Assembly (NCBI GenBank): GCA_037176725.1
Contig: JAZBRS010000014.1
Span: 72,646,501-72,710,500, forward strand
Direction: 5' to 3'
DNA: 64,000 nucleotides
Origin: Posidonia oceanica
Lineage: Eukaryota > Streptophyta > Magnoliopsida > Alismatales > Posidoniaceae
Both the position numbers and the translations under genes were made by a program. How positions within the stretch are numbered: the first letter of the stretch is position 1; the number at the start of each line of letters is the position of its first letter. Of this stretch, positions 22,691 through 33,593 are shown piece after piece. The notes beneath the pieces were generated by a model. It searched no databases, was not told the origin of the DNA, and worked only from the letters and a program-made list of their open reading frames with translations.

Positions 22691-23040
22691 ACTTTTGTTT
22701 TCTTTTGCATATCGCTTGCATTGCATCGTTTTCCGCATTAGCTTTCGTTTTCTTTTGCATATCGCTTGCATTGCATCGTTTTCCGTACCAGCTTTTGTTT
22801 TCTTTTGCATATCGCTTGCATTGCATCGTTTTTCGCACCCGCTTTTGTTTTCATTTGCATATCGCTTGCATTGCATCGTTTTTCGCACTTGCTTTTGTTT
22901 TCTTTGGCATATCGCTTGCATTCCACCATTTTCCACACCAGCTTTTGTTTTCTTTGACATATTGCTTGCATTGCACCATTTTCTGCATTTGCTTTTGCTT
23001 TCCTTTGCATGTCGCTTGCATTGCATGCTTTCATCGCTGT
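22691..23040 (+). repeat. 50-bp tandem repeat in the 5' LTR of A, 7 units
   Basis: Units start GCTTTTGTTTTCTTTTGCAT every 50 bp (22691, 22741, 22791, 22841, 22891, 22941, 22991) and contain CGCTTGCATTGCATCGTTTT. The 3' LTR has six units (61763 to about 62060), so one unit was gained or lost after insertion. Confidence 0.9.
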
Positions 23041-23657
23041 TTTGTTTTATCGATTGCGTTTGCATTAGGGTGATGATGCTTACTGCGTAGGAGTTCTCAC
23101 GAACCAGGGCTTGCCTGTTCAGAACACGAGCCGCGTTGCTGAGCATATAGATTGCACGTTTAATTCCTTGCACGTATTTTTGCACTTAGAGCATATCTTC
23201 GAGCATTTATTTAGGCATTCATGGCATTTAGGCACATTAAGCATGCATCTTCCGGCATATGCGAGCGAGTCAAGCCTAGAAAGACCGATTCTTGGACATA
23301 TCGGGGTGCCTAACACCTTCCCCGTGCATAACAGGAGTCCTTGCCCTGTCTCTTGGCGTGTAATGACCATATTGCCCTTATCCTAGGCACGAGTCACATT
23401 TGCATTGCATTTGCATTCTTTTTTCTTTCTTTTTGGCATGATTTATCATGTTTCCCTTGGTTTTCCTTGTCTCCCAATTTAATAGATATAGTGGCGACTC
23501 TGATTTGTCTTATCTTTTCTTTTTTCCTTTTTTGCTAGCGTTTCCGAGTAGAGTTTCCTTCCTCGGATTCAGCCGCGTATAGTGAACCTAATGTCGATCG
23601 GTACACGCGAGCTTTGGCATCGTGCATGGACGATTCGATATTTCAGGATTACTACAG

Positions 23658-23676
23658 TGGCAACTCTGCTGGGGAT
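23658..23676 (+). other. Primer-binding site of element A (tRNA-Arg type)
   Basis: TGGCAACTCTGCTGGGGAT lies one base after the LTR end. It differs from the expected TGGCGACTC by a G-to-A change in the first CG. It sets the orientation of the element as plus. Confidence 0.9.
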
Positions 23677-24977
23677 TCCAAGCTCTGGCTTTTGCATTGG
23701 CTTTCTCGTCGCTCGCATTTTGCATCTTTGCTTGCCTTGTGCTTTTGTATGCTTTGTCTGTTTGCTTGCTTTCCTGTGTTGACTCCCAGCAGAGTCACAC
23801 AGTGGCGACTCTGCTGGGGAAACTGCACTCTGACTTTCGCTTCTGGCTTTCTCGCCGCTTGCATTTTGCATCTTTGCTTGCCTTGTGCTTCTGTATGCCT
23901 TGCTTGTTTGCTTGCTTGCCTGTTTATTTACTTGCTTTATCCTGCATGATGCCATGATTGCTTGCATTGCTTTATTTTCTCGCATTACATGCCTAAATAC
24001 ATGCTTGGCGCACTATGCATGCCTTTTGAGTGGTACTTGCTTTGTTTCACACACCTGCTATGCCACTGCACATGCACATGACATGCATACCTGCATTTTG
24101 ATATGATAAGTGTTTTCCTTTCACTATCATGTCCACATACACTTGCACATGCCATGCCCATGCTTTTTTGCCTTGCTGTGTGATTGCTTGCATGCCATGA
24201 CTTCTTATTTCTTCCCCTTCATGCTTTTGCTATGTTAGGATATTAGAAACATGCTTGCTCCTCTCTGGCTTAATTTAAAAGCAACAATAAAGCTAAGTAA
24301 TAACATCTAAGCACAACTAGAGCCAAAACTTGCAATTTTCCTCCTTCGGTTAATAAAATGCAAGTAAAATACTCTAAAGCATTCGCATGATCAGCATTCT
24401 AGAAAGCATGCATTCTTCTCATCTGAGTCTACCCACAGTCCGAGAAGGGCAGTCCCGATCTCTCGATTGGTTGCTTTGGCACAAGACGAGTTGGTCGGTC
24501 TGTCCCCCCTTGTCAAGGGTCGCGTCGGTGCTACTAGAGGGTACAACCCATGCTTCGGCAGGGTCAAGGCCACTAACGCACCACCCATTGTACCTGAGCT
24601 TTGGCCAGGGTCTAGACGGGAGCGTTACTTTCTGACTTGGAGTCTGTCTAAACCCACTACCCATGAGCGCGTCGTAGTAGGCTGCCTACTCAGGACATGC
24701 ATGGTGAGAGAGTGCATACTAGGACAATCATTTGCATTGTATGCCATTCATATCACCCTAATCACTTGCATTTTTGTTCAGGTGCTAACCTGATTTGCTT
24801 CACCTGTCTGTAGGTAGCTGTGAGGTCCTCAACTGAAGCTCAAACGTCTCTGTCCCGGACAGCTCCCCGTGGTCCCCCTCTCTTCCCGGGCTTTTCGTCG
24901 CTTAGACGATAGCTCGCCTTAGGACTCGTGTGCCTTCTTTTCAATGCAGCCCTGTCCTTGCCCGCTCACGATTAGCT
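23677..24977 (+). other. Leader of element A
   Basis: This untranslated leader lies between PBS and gag. It is rich in CTTGC/CATGC words up to 24400. A block at 24415-24660 is conserved with 41095-41320 of element D (ATCTGAGTC, GCTTTGGCA, TCGCGTCGGT, GGGTACAACC, CGGCAGGGTC). Such a block could serve RNA packaging or translation, but that is inference. Confidence 0.65.
23781..23820 (+). other. Second PBS copy preceded by an inverted PBS copy
   Basis: TGGCGACTCTGCTGGGGA at 23803-23820 is a better match to tRNA-Arg than the LTR-adjacent PBS. It belongs to a tandem duplication of about 145 bp (23658-23802 and 23803 to about 23945). Just upstream, TCCCAGCAGAGTC (23784-23796) is its reverse complement, so the second PBS can fold into a hairpin with a short loop. 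The upstream arm reads like the sense 3' end of the tRNA. Confidence 0.8.
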
Positions 24978-27204
24978 ATGGCCCAACGTGGCAGCGGGCC
25001 TCTTTCTTCTGTTGCACCAGAGGAGTTTTCGACTTCGGTCCCTCCTACTGCTGCAGCTTCCCCTTCTTTCCATGCATTCCATTTCCGGTTGCATGATGAT
25101 CCTTTGCATACCACGGGGGAACCACAGGTCCTAGCCGGTTTGGAGCCCGTCACCGATTCTGTTGCGGTGACCGCCACTCGGGCTCTAGATACCCCGCCTC
25201 CCGCCCCTTCCTCGGGCTTTCCTGTTTTAGGAACTCAACCGGCTGCGGCTACTTCTGTTGTAGGGTCTGTCCCTCTCGGCTTTTCTGCCCTCGTGCCCCC
25301 TTCAGCAGCTATACCTTTGCATCCCGGCTCGTCAGTCGACGAGTCCTTTGCCATGCAAGCGCAACATCTAGGGGCTATGACCCAGAGGTTGCAAGGCATG
25401 GCCTTTTCTTCTGGTCTTGCTCCTTCGCTTCCTCCTCCTCTGACCCTTGAGGTTCCGGTGCAGCCCTCTGTAGTTTGGTAGGCTCACCACACTGCACTTC
25501 CGCCCTTTCCATCGCCCCAGCTCCTTACAACTTCGGCGATGGGGGCACCTTATCGGCCTCCTGCACCTGCACAGCACTTTGCACAGCATGCAACTCCTTC
25601 ATTTGGTGGTCAGTCCTTCGAGCTGGTCGGAGCACAGCATCCCCTAGGCCCGTTGCCTAGCGCCGTGCCAATGCAACAGCTACTGCTCCCACGCACTGCA
25701 CAACACACTGCATAGCATGCCTTTTACTCGCCCCCTTGCATCAGAACATTTAGGCTCTTGCATACATATCACCGCACTTTGCACCCTCGCACGGGTATGC
25801 TGGCCCTCACGCTACGACACCAGGTGGCGTGATGGTGGATCCAGAGGAGCGCTTTCGCGCTACCCACACAGCATACACGGCACCTACCTTAGCTGCACCA
25901 GTCTCGACGGCAGCAACCTTAGAGAGCACTTCGTCAAGTGCAAGGCCAGGACTGCCAGCCCTACCAATTTCAGGACTTTTGCTACTTTCTAGAGGCGACA
26001 CTCCCACCGAAATTCAAAATCCTGGAATTTGCAAAATACAACGGTAGAGGCTGCCCAATCGCACATCTGAAGGCGTACTACACTGACCTCGTCCAGCTCC
26101 AGCATGACGATAGGTTGTTGATACGTTTGTTCCATAAAAGTTTGACGAGCCCTGCTCTTAAGTGGTTCGTATCACTAGACATGGCTACCGTCAAGACTTG
26201 GAGCGACCTTTCTCAGGCGTTCCTGGAGCAATTTTCCTTCAACCTTGACTTGATCTCTAGGTGCGAGGATCTTGTCGCTCTTAAGCAGAAGCCCCACGAA
26301 TCATTCGGGGAGTATGTCGGTCGCTGGCGTACCTTAGCCTCTTAGGTCAAAAATAAACCCTCAGAGGAGGAGTGTATTGAGATCATCACCAGGGAAGCAC
26401 AAGCAGCGACTGGGGGACTGCTTAGCATCCAGCCTGTCACTAACCTTGCATCGTTGATCCGAGCTAGCACTCGCGTGGAAAGCTCGCTGCGGAGTGGAAA
26501 CTTCCCCACGCTCGCCACATTCGCAAAGCAGGCTACCGCCTCCAACAATAGCAGCAACAAAGGCAACAACGACTCCGACGTCCGCTACCACAAGAAGTTG
26601 ATCGTCGCTTGCATCAGTTCTCCTGCGAAGCTTCCCCCTACTGAGAACCAATCCGGTTCACCTTAGTTTGCATCTGCACCTAGCTATGCACTCACTGCAC
26701 ACACTGCCACTGTCGAGGCAGTGCATCACGTCGCACCAGCTCGGCAAGGACAACAGCCTAAGTAGAGACGAGGCCACTGCACGGAGAGCCACTTCACCCC
26801 ACTTGGTGAACCGCTAAGCGCCGTCTTTCCTCGTGTTGTGTCACTTCTGAGGCTCTCGGAAACTCACCTGCCACCAAACCCTCTTCCGTGGTGGTACGAT
26901 GCGAGCAAGCACTGCGATTACCATTGAGCCGTGGGGCATTCGACGGATAATTTCCACACTCTTCGGGTTGTCATTCAGAACCTGATTGACAACGGAGCCC
27001 TCGTTGTCAGTCCACAGGAGGCTGCACACACATCTACACTTGCACACCCTAGCATAGCCAGCCTTTCCTCGCCTGAGCTTGCAAGCTCTAAGGATCCTGG
27101 GACCTCAGGGGTCTATCTTCTTGCTCCCGTTCTCGTTGATTCTAGCTCTTCCTCGATGGATCTCTCCGATCTCATCGATTTGATCTCTTCTTCAGCTTTT
27201 CCTT
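24978..27204 (+). pseudogene. gag: gag of element A, broken
   Basis: Gag forms the particle that packages element RNA. The frame starts at ATG 24978 (MAQRGSGPL) and can be followed to 27204, about 740 codons. It has a Pro/Ala/Ser-rich N-terminal region, then a retrotransposon gag core with PPKFKILEFAKYNGRGCPIAHLKAYY, SPALKWFVSLDMATVKTW and FGEYVGRWRTLAS, then VESSLRSGNFPTLATFAKQ. Near 26910 is a zinc-knuckle-like segment (HCDYH, GHSTDNFHTL) whose last Cys is replaced by Phe. Stops include TAG at 25479 and 26343 (the D counterpart has CAG), TTAG at 26665 and others, plus a frame disturbance near 25830. The frame ends at DLSDLIDLIS, equivalent to D near 43990, and no protease follows. Confidence 0.88.
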
Positions 27205-28300
27205 AGCCTTGTTCATAAGAGGGCCCGGCCTAGAGCTTGTCTGTCTGCCGAGCACTGGCCCGAGTCTACAAGCAAAACCCTAGATCCTAACAGAGGCTTG
27301 GATCAACAGCAGCATAGGCAGTAGCAGTCTCAACGACCACAGCAGCAATGCTAGAGCAATCAATAGCAGCACAGGCAGTAGCAGTCTCAACGACCACAGT
27401 AGTACTGCCGGAGCAATCAATAGCAGCAAGCAGCAAACAATGGGGACCACAGCTATATCCTTTTTGCCTCTTTTCTTATTGCTTTCCTTTCAAAAAACCA
27501 AAAAACACAAAAAAATAAAAAAGCAAACACGAAAAAAAATCAGAAAACTAAAAGCAAAAAACATCTTGCATGCCAATCACTGGCCCGATGAGAAAAATTG
27601 GAAAAGCAAGCCTACTGGAAGGAGAGAGTCATCCCTTCTCAACTGTCACTACCTAGGCAATCAGGTAAGTGAGAGAGCCACCCCCATCTGAGAGTAGGAT
27701 GAAGTGCCAAACTCCGTGTGGGGCCTGCACCTCCCAGAGGAGAAGAAAATGTTAGAACGACTGAGAGAGTGAGCCTGAAAAAGAAAATGCAAATTCACAT
27801 GGGCATAAAAGAAAACATGCAGACAGAAGGCGAAGACAGAAGTCGGCCCAAGAGAGGGACGTGCGGATTAGCTCTATCCCCACCACACCTTGGAGAGGAG
27901 TCGGAGCATGCGCCTAGGCAGCCCGCTCACCTCCCAAGGGACTAGCCACCCCTTCCTGTAGCAAAAGCCTCCAGTCCAGACCAGGCACCTATTTACCTCC
28001 AAGTTAGGGATAGAGCGAACCCAAGCGTCCATGAGGGAGCAGAAAAGCAAGAAAATCTCAAAAGAGTAGGTGTAGGGCCCAAAAGAGTTTGGCACGGAGC
28101 CCGAATCATCATCCACTAAGAGCATGAGCACCCCCACCCACCAAGGCGAGCCACCCACAGCTTGTGAGTCCTGGTAGGGTCCATTGAGTCGAGGGTTTCC
28201 TCCTCCTTTCAGCAGGCATGAACGCTTTCCAGCATAACTGAGGGCAGATAAATAAAAATCACCCCATAATCAATCATCTTGCTTGAACACTTGCAATACT
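27205..28300 (+). other. Post-gag non-coding region of A with the conserved post-pol module
   Basis: CAG/CAACAG-rich sequence (27290-27440) and an A-rich stretch (27480-27560) are followed by 27560-28250. The latter is homologous to the region after integrase in D (50520-51180) and F: GAGAGAGCCACC, GAAGGCGAAGACAGAAG, CCTTGGAGAGGAG, AGAGTTTGGCACGGAGCC. The gag-to-post-pol junction shows that pol was lost as a block. No ORF with a recognisable domain is present. Confidence 0.7.
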
Positions 28301-28319
28301 TGCCTGTTTACGCATAACC

Positions 28320-28800
28320 TCGCAGCATTAGCATCAGCATCAGCACCAGCCCTCGCAGTAGGCATCAGCACTCACAGCATAGCAGGCATCAGCACTTGTA
28401 GCATCAGCATTAGCACTCGCAAGCATTAGCATCAGCATCAGCACTCGCAGGCATTAGCATTAGCATCAGCACCCGCAGCATCAGCATCAGCATCAGCACT
28501 CGTAGCATAGCAAGCATCAGCACTCACAGCAAGCATCAGCACTCGCAGCATCAGCATCAGCATCAACATCAGCACTCGTAGCATCAGTATCAGCACCTGC
28601 AGCACAGCAAGCATCAGCACTCGTAGCATCAGCATCAGCATCAGCACTTGCAGCACAGCATGCATCAGCACTCACAGCAAGCATCAGCACCCACAACACC
28701 CCGCAACATTAGCATTAGCACAGCAAGCAATCGCACAGCAAGCAACCGCACAGTCAGCAACCGCACAGTTAGCAGGAACAGCACAGGCAGACAGCAATCA
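28320..28800 (+). repeat. Degenerate CAT/CAG/CAC repeat
   Basis: CATCAGCATCAGCACTCGCAG-like words, cut here to show the pattern CATCAG-CATCAG-CAC(T/C)CG, recur with irregular spacing and shade into AGCAACCGCACAGT words at 28730-28780. It lies in the 3' UTR of element A. Confidence 0.85.
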
Positions 28801-28989
28801 ACTGACCTACCCTCAGAGACAAACATGAGAAAGCAAGCATCACCCACTGCCTCGGCCAGCATTCAGCAGCAATGGTCCAGGGACACCTATAGACAAGCCT
28901 CCTCAGTAGACTTCCTCTCAACTGAACTGTGCGGCTTGGCCCCCTGCATCCCTGTCTCCTTTTCTCCTTCGCCCACAGGGTGAACCTTT

Positions 28990-30045
28990 CTACGTCTCGA
29001 TACCAGGGTCCTCTCGTTTGTCCTTTGATATCGACTTGCTATCCAGCTCCGCGTTTTGTCGTCGACATGCGTCTCGGTTGACAAATCGCTATCCTGCACC
29101 ATGTTTTGTTGCCGATATGCGTCTTGGTTGACAAATCACTATCCTGCTCCGTGTTTTGTTGCCCACATGCGTCTCAGTTGACAAATCACTATCCAGCTCC
29201 GTGTTTTGTTGCCGACATGCATTTCGGTTTACAAATCGCTATCTTGCTCCGTGTTTTGTTGCTGACATGCGTCTCGGTTGACAAATCGCTATCCAGCTCC
29301 ACGTTTTGTTGCCGACATGCGTCTCAGTTGACAAATCGTTATCCTGCTCTGCATTTTGTTATCGACATGCATCTCGGTTGACAAATTGCTATCCTGCTCC
29401 GCGTCTTGTTGCCGACATGCATCTTGGTTGACAAATTGCTATCCTGCTCCGCGTTTTGTTGTCGACATGCGTCTCGGTTGACAAATCGCTATCCTGCTCC
29501 GTGTTTTGTTGCCGACATGCGTCTCGGTTGACAAATCGCTATCCTGCTCTGCGTTTTGTTACCGACATGCGTCTCGGTTGACAAATCGCTATCCTGCTCC
29601 GCATTTTGTCACCGGCTTGCTTCTCGGTTGACAAACTCGCCCCTTGCTCCACGTTTTGTCACCGGCTTGCGTCTCGGTTGACAAACTCGTCCCCTGCTCC
29701 TCGTTTTGTCACCGGCTTGCGTCTTGGTTGACAAACTCGCCCCCGGCTCCGCGTTTTGTCACCAGCTTGTGTCTCGGTTGACAAACTTGCCCCCAGCTCT
29801 GCGCTTTGTCACCGGCTTGCGTCTCGATTGACAAACTCGCCCCTACTCCGCATTTTGTCACCGGCTTGCGTCTCGGTTGACAAACTCGCCCCTAGCTCTG
29901 TGTTTTGTCACCGGCTTGCGTCTTGATCGACAAACTCGCCTCTTGCTCCGCGTTTTGTCACCGGCTTGTGTCTCGGTTGACAAACTCGCCTCCTGCTCCG
30001 CGCTTTGTCACCGGCTTGCGTCTCAATTGACAAACTTGCCTTTCT
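28990..30045 (+). repeat. 50-bp tandem repeat in the 3' UTR of element A, about 20 units
   Basis: TTGACAAA recurs every 50 bp from 29078 to 30027. Two subtypes are segregated. In 29030-29600 the units read CGCTATCCTGCTCC ... GCCGACATGCG. In 29600-30045 they read CTCGCCCCTGCTCC ... CACCGGCTTGCG. The switch occurs within the unit at about 29610. Open frames across it arise because the unit lacks stops in several phases. Confidence 0.93.
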
Positions 30046-30916
30046 GCCCTCCAGTTTGCTTTTTTTGGTCGGGCTGGTAGCCCTAACTACTCGTTTGGCA
30101 AATACGTCAGTTTTGTCTGCATCCTTCACTTTTTGATGCCAGGGGCATCTCTTTTGCTGCCCTGTGGTATCACCCGCTGCCTTCGGGCTGGTAGCCCCAA
30201 TTGCTCGGTTGATAACCATCAAACTGTCTGGCGTCCTTTCCCAATGCCAAGGGTAATTTTTTTCGCTGCCTTTGGTGTCGTGCCCCTTTACTCCTCTGGG
30301 CTGGCAGCCCTAGCTGTTCGGATGACATCTGCTAAAATGTCTGGTGTCACGGGTGACAAGCACGTTAGCCTTGTCTGGAGCCGCTTTTGCGCAAGTTTGG
30401 ACTAACCGCCAACTTGTCGCATCGCATCCTAGCACTTTCTGTTTTCCTTGTATCACATTGCATCAGCATGCATCGCACAGCACTGCACCGACATTTCCAT
30501 GTTAGATAGCTGCATTAGCATCACTTCGCACTCACATGCATCAACATAGCATCTCTTCATGCACAGCATCATGCACTTGTGCATTTTGGTTCAACATCAG
30601 CATTAGCATCGGCATCACATGCATGCATCGCCCGCGTCTCCCTAGTGGAGTTCGACGCAGCAAACATTTAGCACAAGTTTACTTTTGCATCAGCATCCTA
30701 TCAGCATTGCATCAGCATTCGCATCTGCATTGCATTAGCATTCGCATCTACATTTCGCATTCGCAACTTGGCAACGGGTCATGATTTCCGGTGTATCCAC
30801 CAGATAAGTGACTCACGCCTACAGCAACATCTGGCTCTCTCCGGCGTCATGTGGGGTGTCTTGTCAATCCTGAGCCACGGTCTTGCTTCGCTTGACCTCG
30901 CTCATGGAGGGGCATT
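30046..30916 (+). other. Distal 3' UTR and PPT of element A
   Basis: Three diverged copies of a block of about 115 bp start with GGGCTGGTAGCCCTAACTAC-like sequence (about 30070, 30186, 30298) and contain the hairpin GATGCCAGGGGCATC (30135-30149). They are followed by CATCAGCATTCGCAT-type simple sequence and a conserved segment GGCAACGGGTCATGA. GGGGTGTCT (30853-30861) pairs with the LTR head. The PPT TGGAGGGGCATT ends at 30916. Confidence 0.75.
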
Positions 30917-31462
30917 TGTAGACACCCCATTTTGACATGCTCAATTGGTGGTTCTCTTTGAAACCCTTTTACAAGCCCAAAGCTGCACCCATTTTCACTC
31001 CTAAACCCTAGGTCAAATCCTAGGTTAGCAAGCCAAGCCCAAGCCCAAGCCTTCTCCTTCTTTCTTTTCTTCTTTTCTTTTCCTTCTTTTTCTTCTTCTT
31101 CTCCCTTCTTTCTTTTTTCTCTCTTTCTTCCCTTCTTTTTCTCTTTTTCCACCCCATTTTTTTCCAAGCCCAAGCCCACCTTTCTTCTCTTTTCTTTTTT
31201 CTTCTTCTTTCCTCCTTCTTTCTTTCTTCCTTTCCTTCTTTTTCTCCTTCTTTTTCCTTTATTTCTTTTTCCACTCTAGTAGCACCTTCTCCTCCTCACC
31301 TCTTCTCTTTATTTTATTTTATTTTATTTTATTTTATTTTTCTTTTTCTTTCTCTCCTTCCTTCCCCTCCTCTTTTTCTTTCTTTTCTAATTTTCTTTCG
31401 ACCTTCAGCCTAGCCCAATTGCCTCCATCTCTTCTTTTTTTTTTCTTATTTTTCGTTTTTTG
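30917..31462 (+). mobile_element. 3' LTR of element A, left piece
   Basis: This starts TGTAGACACCCCATTTTGAC directly after the PPT and runs into the polypyrimidine tract. It stops at ...GTTTTTTG, where element D is inserted. The continuation is at 58257 (GGCCCAGCCC), as shown by the intact 5' LTR around 19198. Confidence 0.92.
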
Positions 31463-33592
31463 GGTAGACATCCCATTTTGACAGTCTTTTAAGTTGGAGA
31501 ATCTTTGGAAGCTTGTTTGGAAGATGGCTCGGCGGACCCTATTTCAATCCCCATTTCAAACCCAACCCAAAATAAACCATTTCCCCTTTTTACAACCTAA
31601 TCCAAAACCCACTCAACACTTAAGCCCACTCTAGGCCCAGCCAAAGCCCAACCCACTGAGCTGCACGTTTAGCCGCCCCTTGTAGAGGCGACTAACTTCG
31701 TCGCCCTCGAATGAGGCGACTGAGTTGGGTGTCCTTGCATTCGGCGACTCACCTACAAATCAGAGTGCTACCCAGAACCTTCCCACGCGGCCATTTCTGG
31801 CAGTTGCCCCTGCCACCGGTCACATCCACACTTACTGCCTCGCTCCCGCCATCCGCTAGACGACAAGGGCATTTACTCGGCCGCCCCTCCTTGTCGTTTC
31901 CCCCCTCTCACAGAAACCCATCATCACCCTCGCCGGCCGCGTGCTCTGACAACCTCGGCCTCCTCACCGGTCGGCCTGCACACACGTCCGTCACCTCACC
32001 ACCAGTTTGGCCTGCCACGCCCGTCCCCTTCTCCGCTCTCACGCCACTCTCTGACCCACTCCTTCCTCGTGTGGAGAGCCACCCATCCAACAAAACCAAG
32101 AAACCCATTTTTTCGGCGATGACACCACCTTCACAACCCTCACACTCCCGACACGATCCTTGCTTCCAAACCAACTCCCGAGCTCGCTTGTGCGATCCTC
32201 AAGCCTCCCCGAAGCTTTCCTGTGCGTTTCCAAGCATCCAAAGACTCTTCCCAAGCTTCACCGGTGTCATCTTCTCCAACTCCGGCGATATCTCTCCACG
32301 CCGACCGTCAATTCCGGCGAGCCATAAGAGGTACACACCTCTACCCCTTTGCATGCTTGAGGGTCCGGGAAGCTTCCTGGACCCGTCCCCTTTCTTCCTT
32401 GCTAGCTAGATGCCATGTTTGCACTCTCAGTTGGCCCAATGGCCGACGACGCGAGGCAACGCCGGCAAGCCATCGGCGGAGGTGGGAAAGAGGCCGCAGC
32501 CTCCCCCTTATCCCATGAGGCCATTCTCGCATCCTCCTCCATGCCACGTAGCCCCTCGGTCCATTCCACGAACCTTTGACCGCCTTGATGGCCGGAATTC
32601 GTTGACACTAGTGGCACAAAACGGAGGAGGTGGGTGGAGCTCCTCGAGCCACCGTTTCCCACGTCGATGGCGTGGTTTGATTCCTAGAAGCTTCCTCATG
32701 TTTCCTGGATCCTCCCCTGAATTTTAGGCCTCGCCCAAGCGGCGAGAAGCGGTGTTGAAGTCCGGTGAATAGACTGCCAGTTTAGCCGCCGGCCATGCCG
32801 GTGACTGAGCAGCAACGCTCACAGCCTGCCAGCTGGACTTTGAGCTGCTGCTTCGGCCGACTCAAAGCTCCATTATTTTTGTTGATTATATGCTTGTGTT
32901 CCTGGATGTTTAATCTACATATCTATATGCTTAGTTTTCCATTTAGCTTAGTTGTGGGTTCTTGGTCTGGCCTTCAACATGGCTGTTTGGCCACCGGAGT
33001 TGCAGGTCAGCCGCCTGTCTGACAGGCGACTGGACTGTAACTCCAGGCAGCCTTCCGGCCAAGTTCAGGCCACTATACCTCGCGACCAATTTACCCATTT
33101 GCCAATCTGAATACATGTTTGTGTACCCCTTTGTGCCTACTTTATTTCTATGCATTCGATTCCCAATTTTACATTGGTTTTCCACCCCGATCTTGGCGAT
33201 GAAAGCCACAGCTTGGAGTACTGCATGAGGCTGAGCCGCCTGTCTGAAAGGCAACACAACTGGGCACCCTTATTGGTGATGACTTGGCTTGTAGTCCAAG
33301 TGGTGAGCGAGCCACCGGTTCGCCGTTTTGCCGCCTTACTTATGTGATTTGTTTTTATGTCGATTTCCATGCTTGGTTGCTGTCTGTGTTTTCAATGCCG
33401 TTTTAGTCCTTAAATCCGTCCTACTTTTATGCCTCCTTCTTGGCAATGATGGCTGCTGTGCAGGGAGCATGGCCTGTGCCTCTACCGCCGGCTTCACCGG
33501 TGACAAGCACCGTCGCCTGGGCAATAGCCGACCATGCCCTGAACCTGACAGTACGCCTAGCTGCCTCCTCGCCACTTTGCCGTTCATTTTCC
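31463..33592 (+). mobile_element. 5' LTR of element D, left piece
   Basis: It starts GGTAGACATCCCATTTTGAC (TG changed to GG) and aligns with 55379-57492. It has one extra 28-bp stretch around 31695 between two AGGCGACT words that the 3' LTR lacks. GTCGCC/GGCGACT cores lie at 31670-31750, 32775-32810, 32998-33035 and 33225-33300. It is cut at 33592 by fragment E. Confidence 0.88.
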
Positions 33593-33593
33593 A

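Larger units (their letters stand above)
18657..23656 (+). mobile_element. 5' LTR of element A (family 1, 5000 bp)
   Basis: Zones in order are the head, a polypyrimidine tract (18770-19600), a gene-like C-rich zone (19600-20150), a GC-rich CAGC zone (20230-20880), an AT-rich zone with TTGCATTTAGGTCC-like motifs (20900-22400), a 50-bp VNTR (22691-23040), ATGATGCTTACTGC (23072), the hairpin block (23303-23323), GGCGACTC (about 23492) and the tail with GCACGCGAGCTTTGGCATCG-type sequence ending TTACTACA. It pairs with 30917-31462 plus 58257-62678. Confidence 0.93.

Noticed and set aside
22596..23185. Minus-strand frames rich in CNASDMQKKTKA motifs.
   Set aside because: They are translations of the 50-bp LTR VNTR read on the opposite strand.
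29106..29381. Cys/His-rich small protein frame.
   Set aside because: The Cys and His residues come from the repeated GTTTTGTTGCCGACATGCG-type unit read in successive phases.
28990..30045. Possible CRISPR-like array because of regular repeats with variable parts.
   Set aside because: The unit is a continuous 50-bp tandem repeat without unique spacers, in a plant retroelement UTR.
31711..32409. 232-codon Pro/Ser-rich frame in the 5' LTR of D.
   Set aside because: The frame is not kept over its whole length in the 3' LTR copy (55686-56308 splits into two frames), and no domain is seen.
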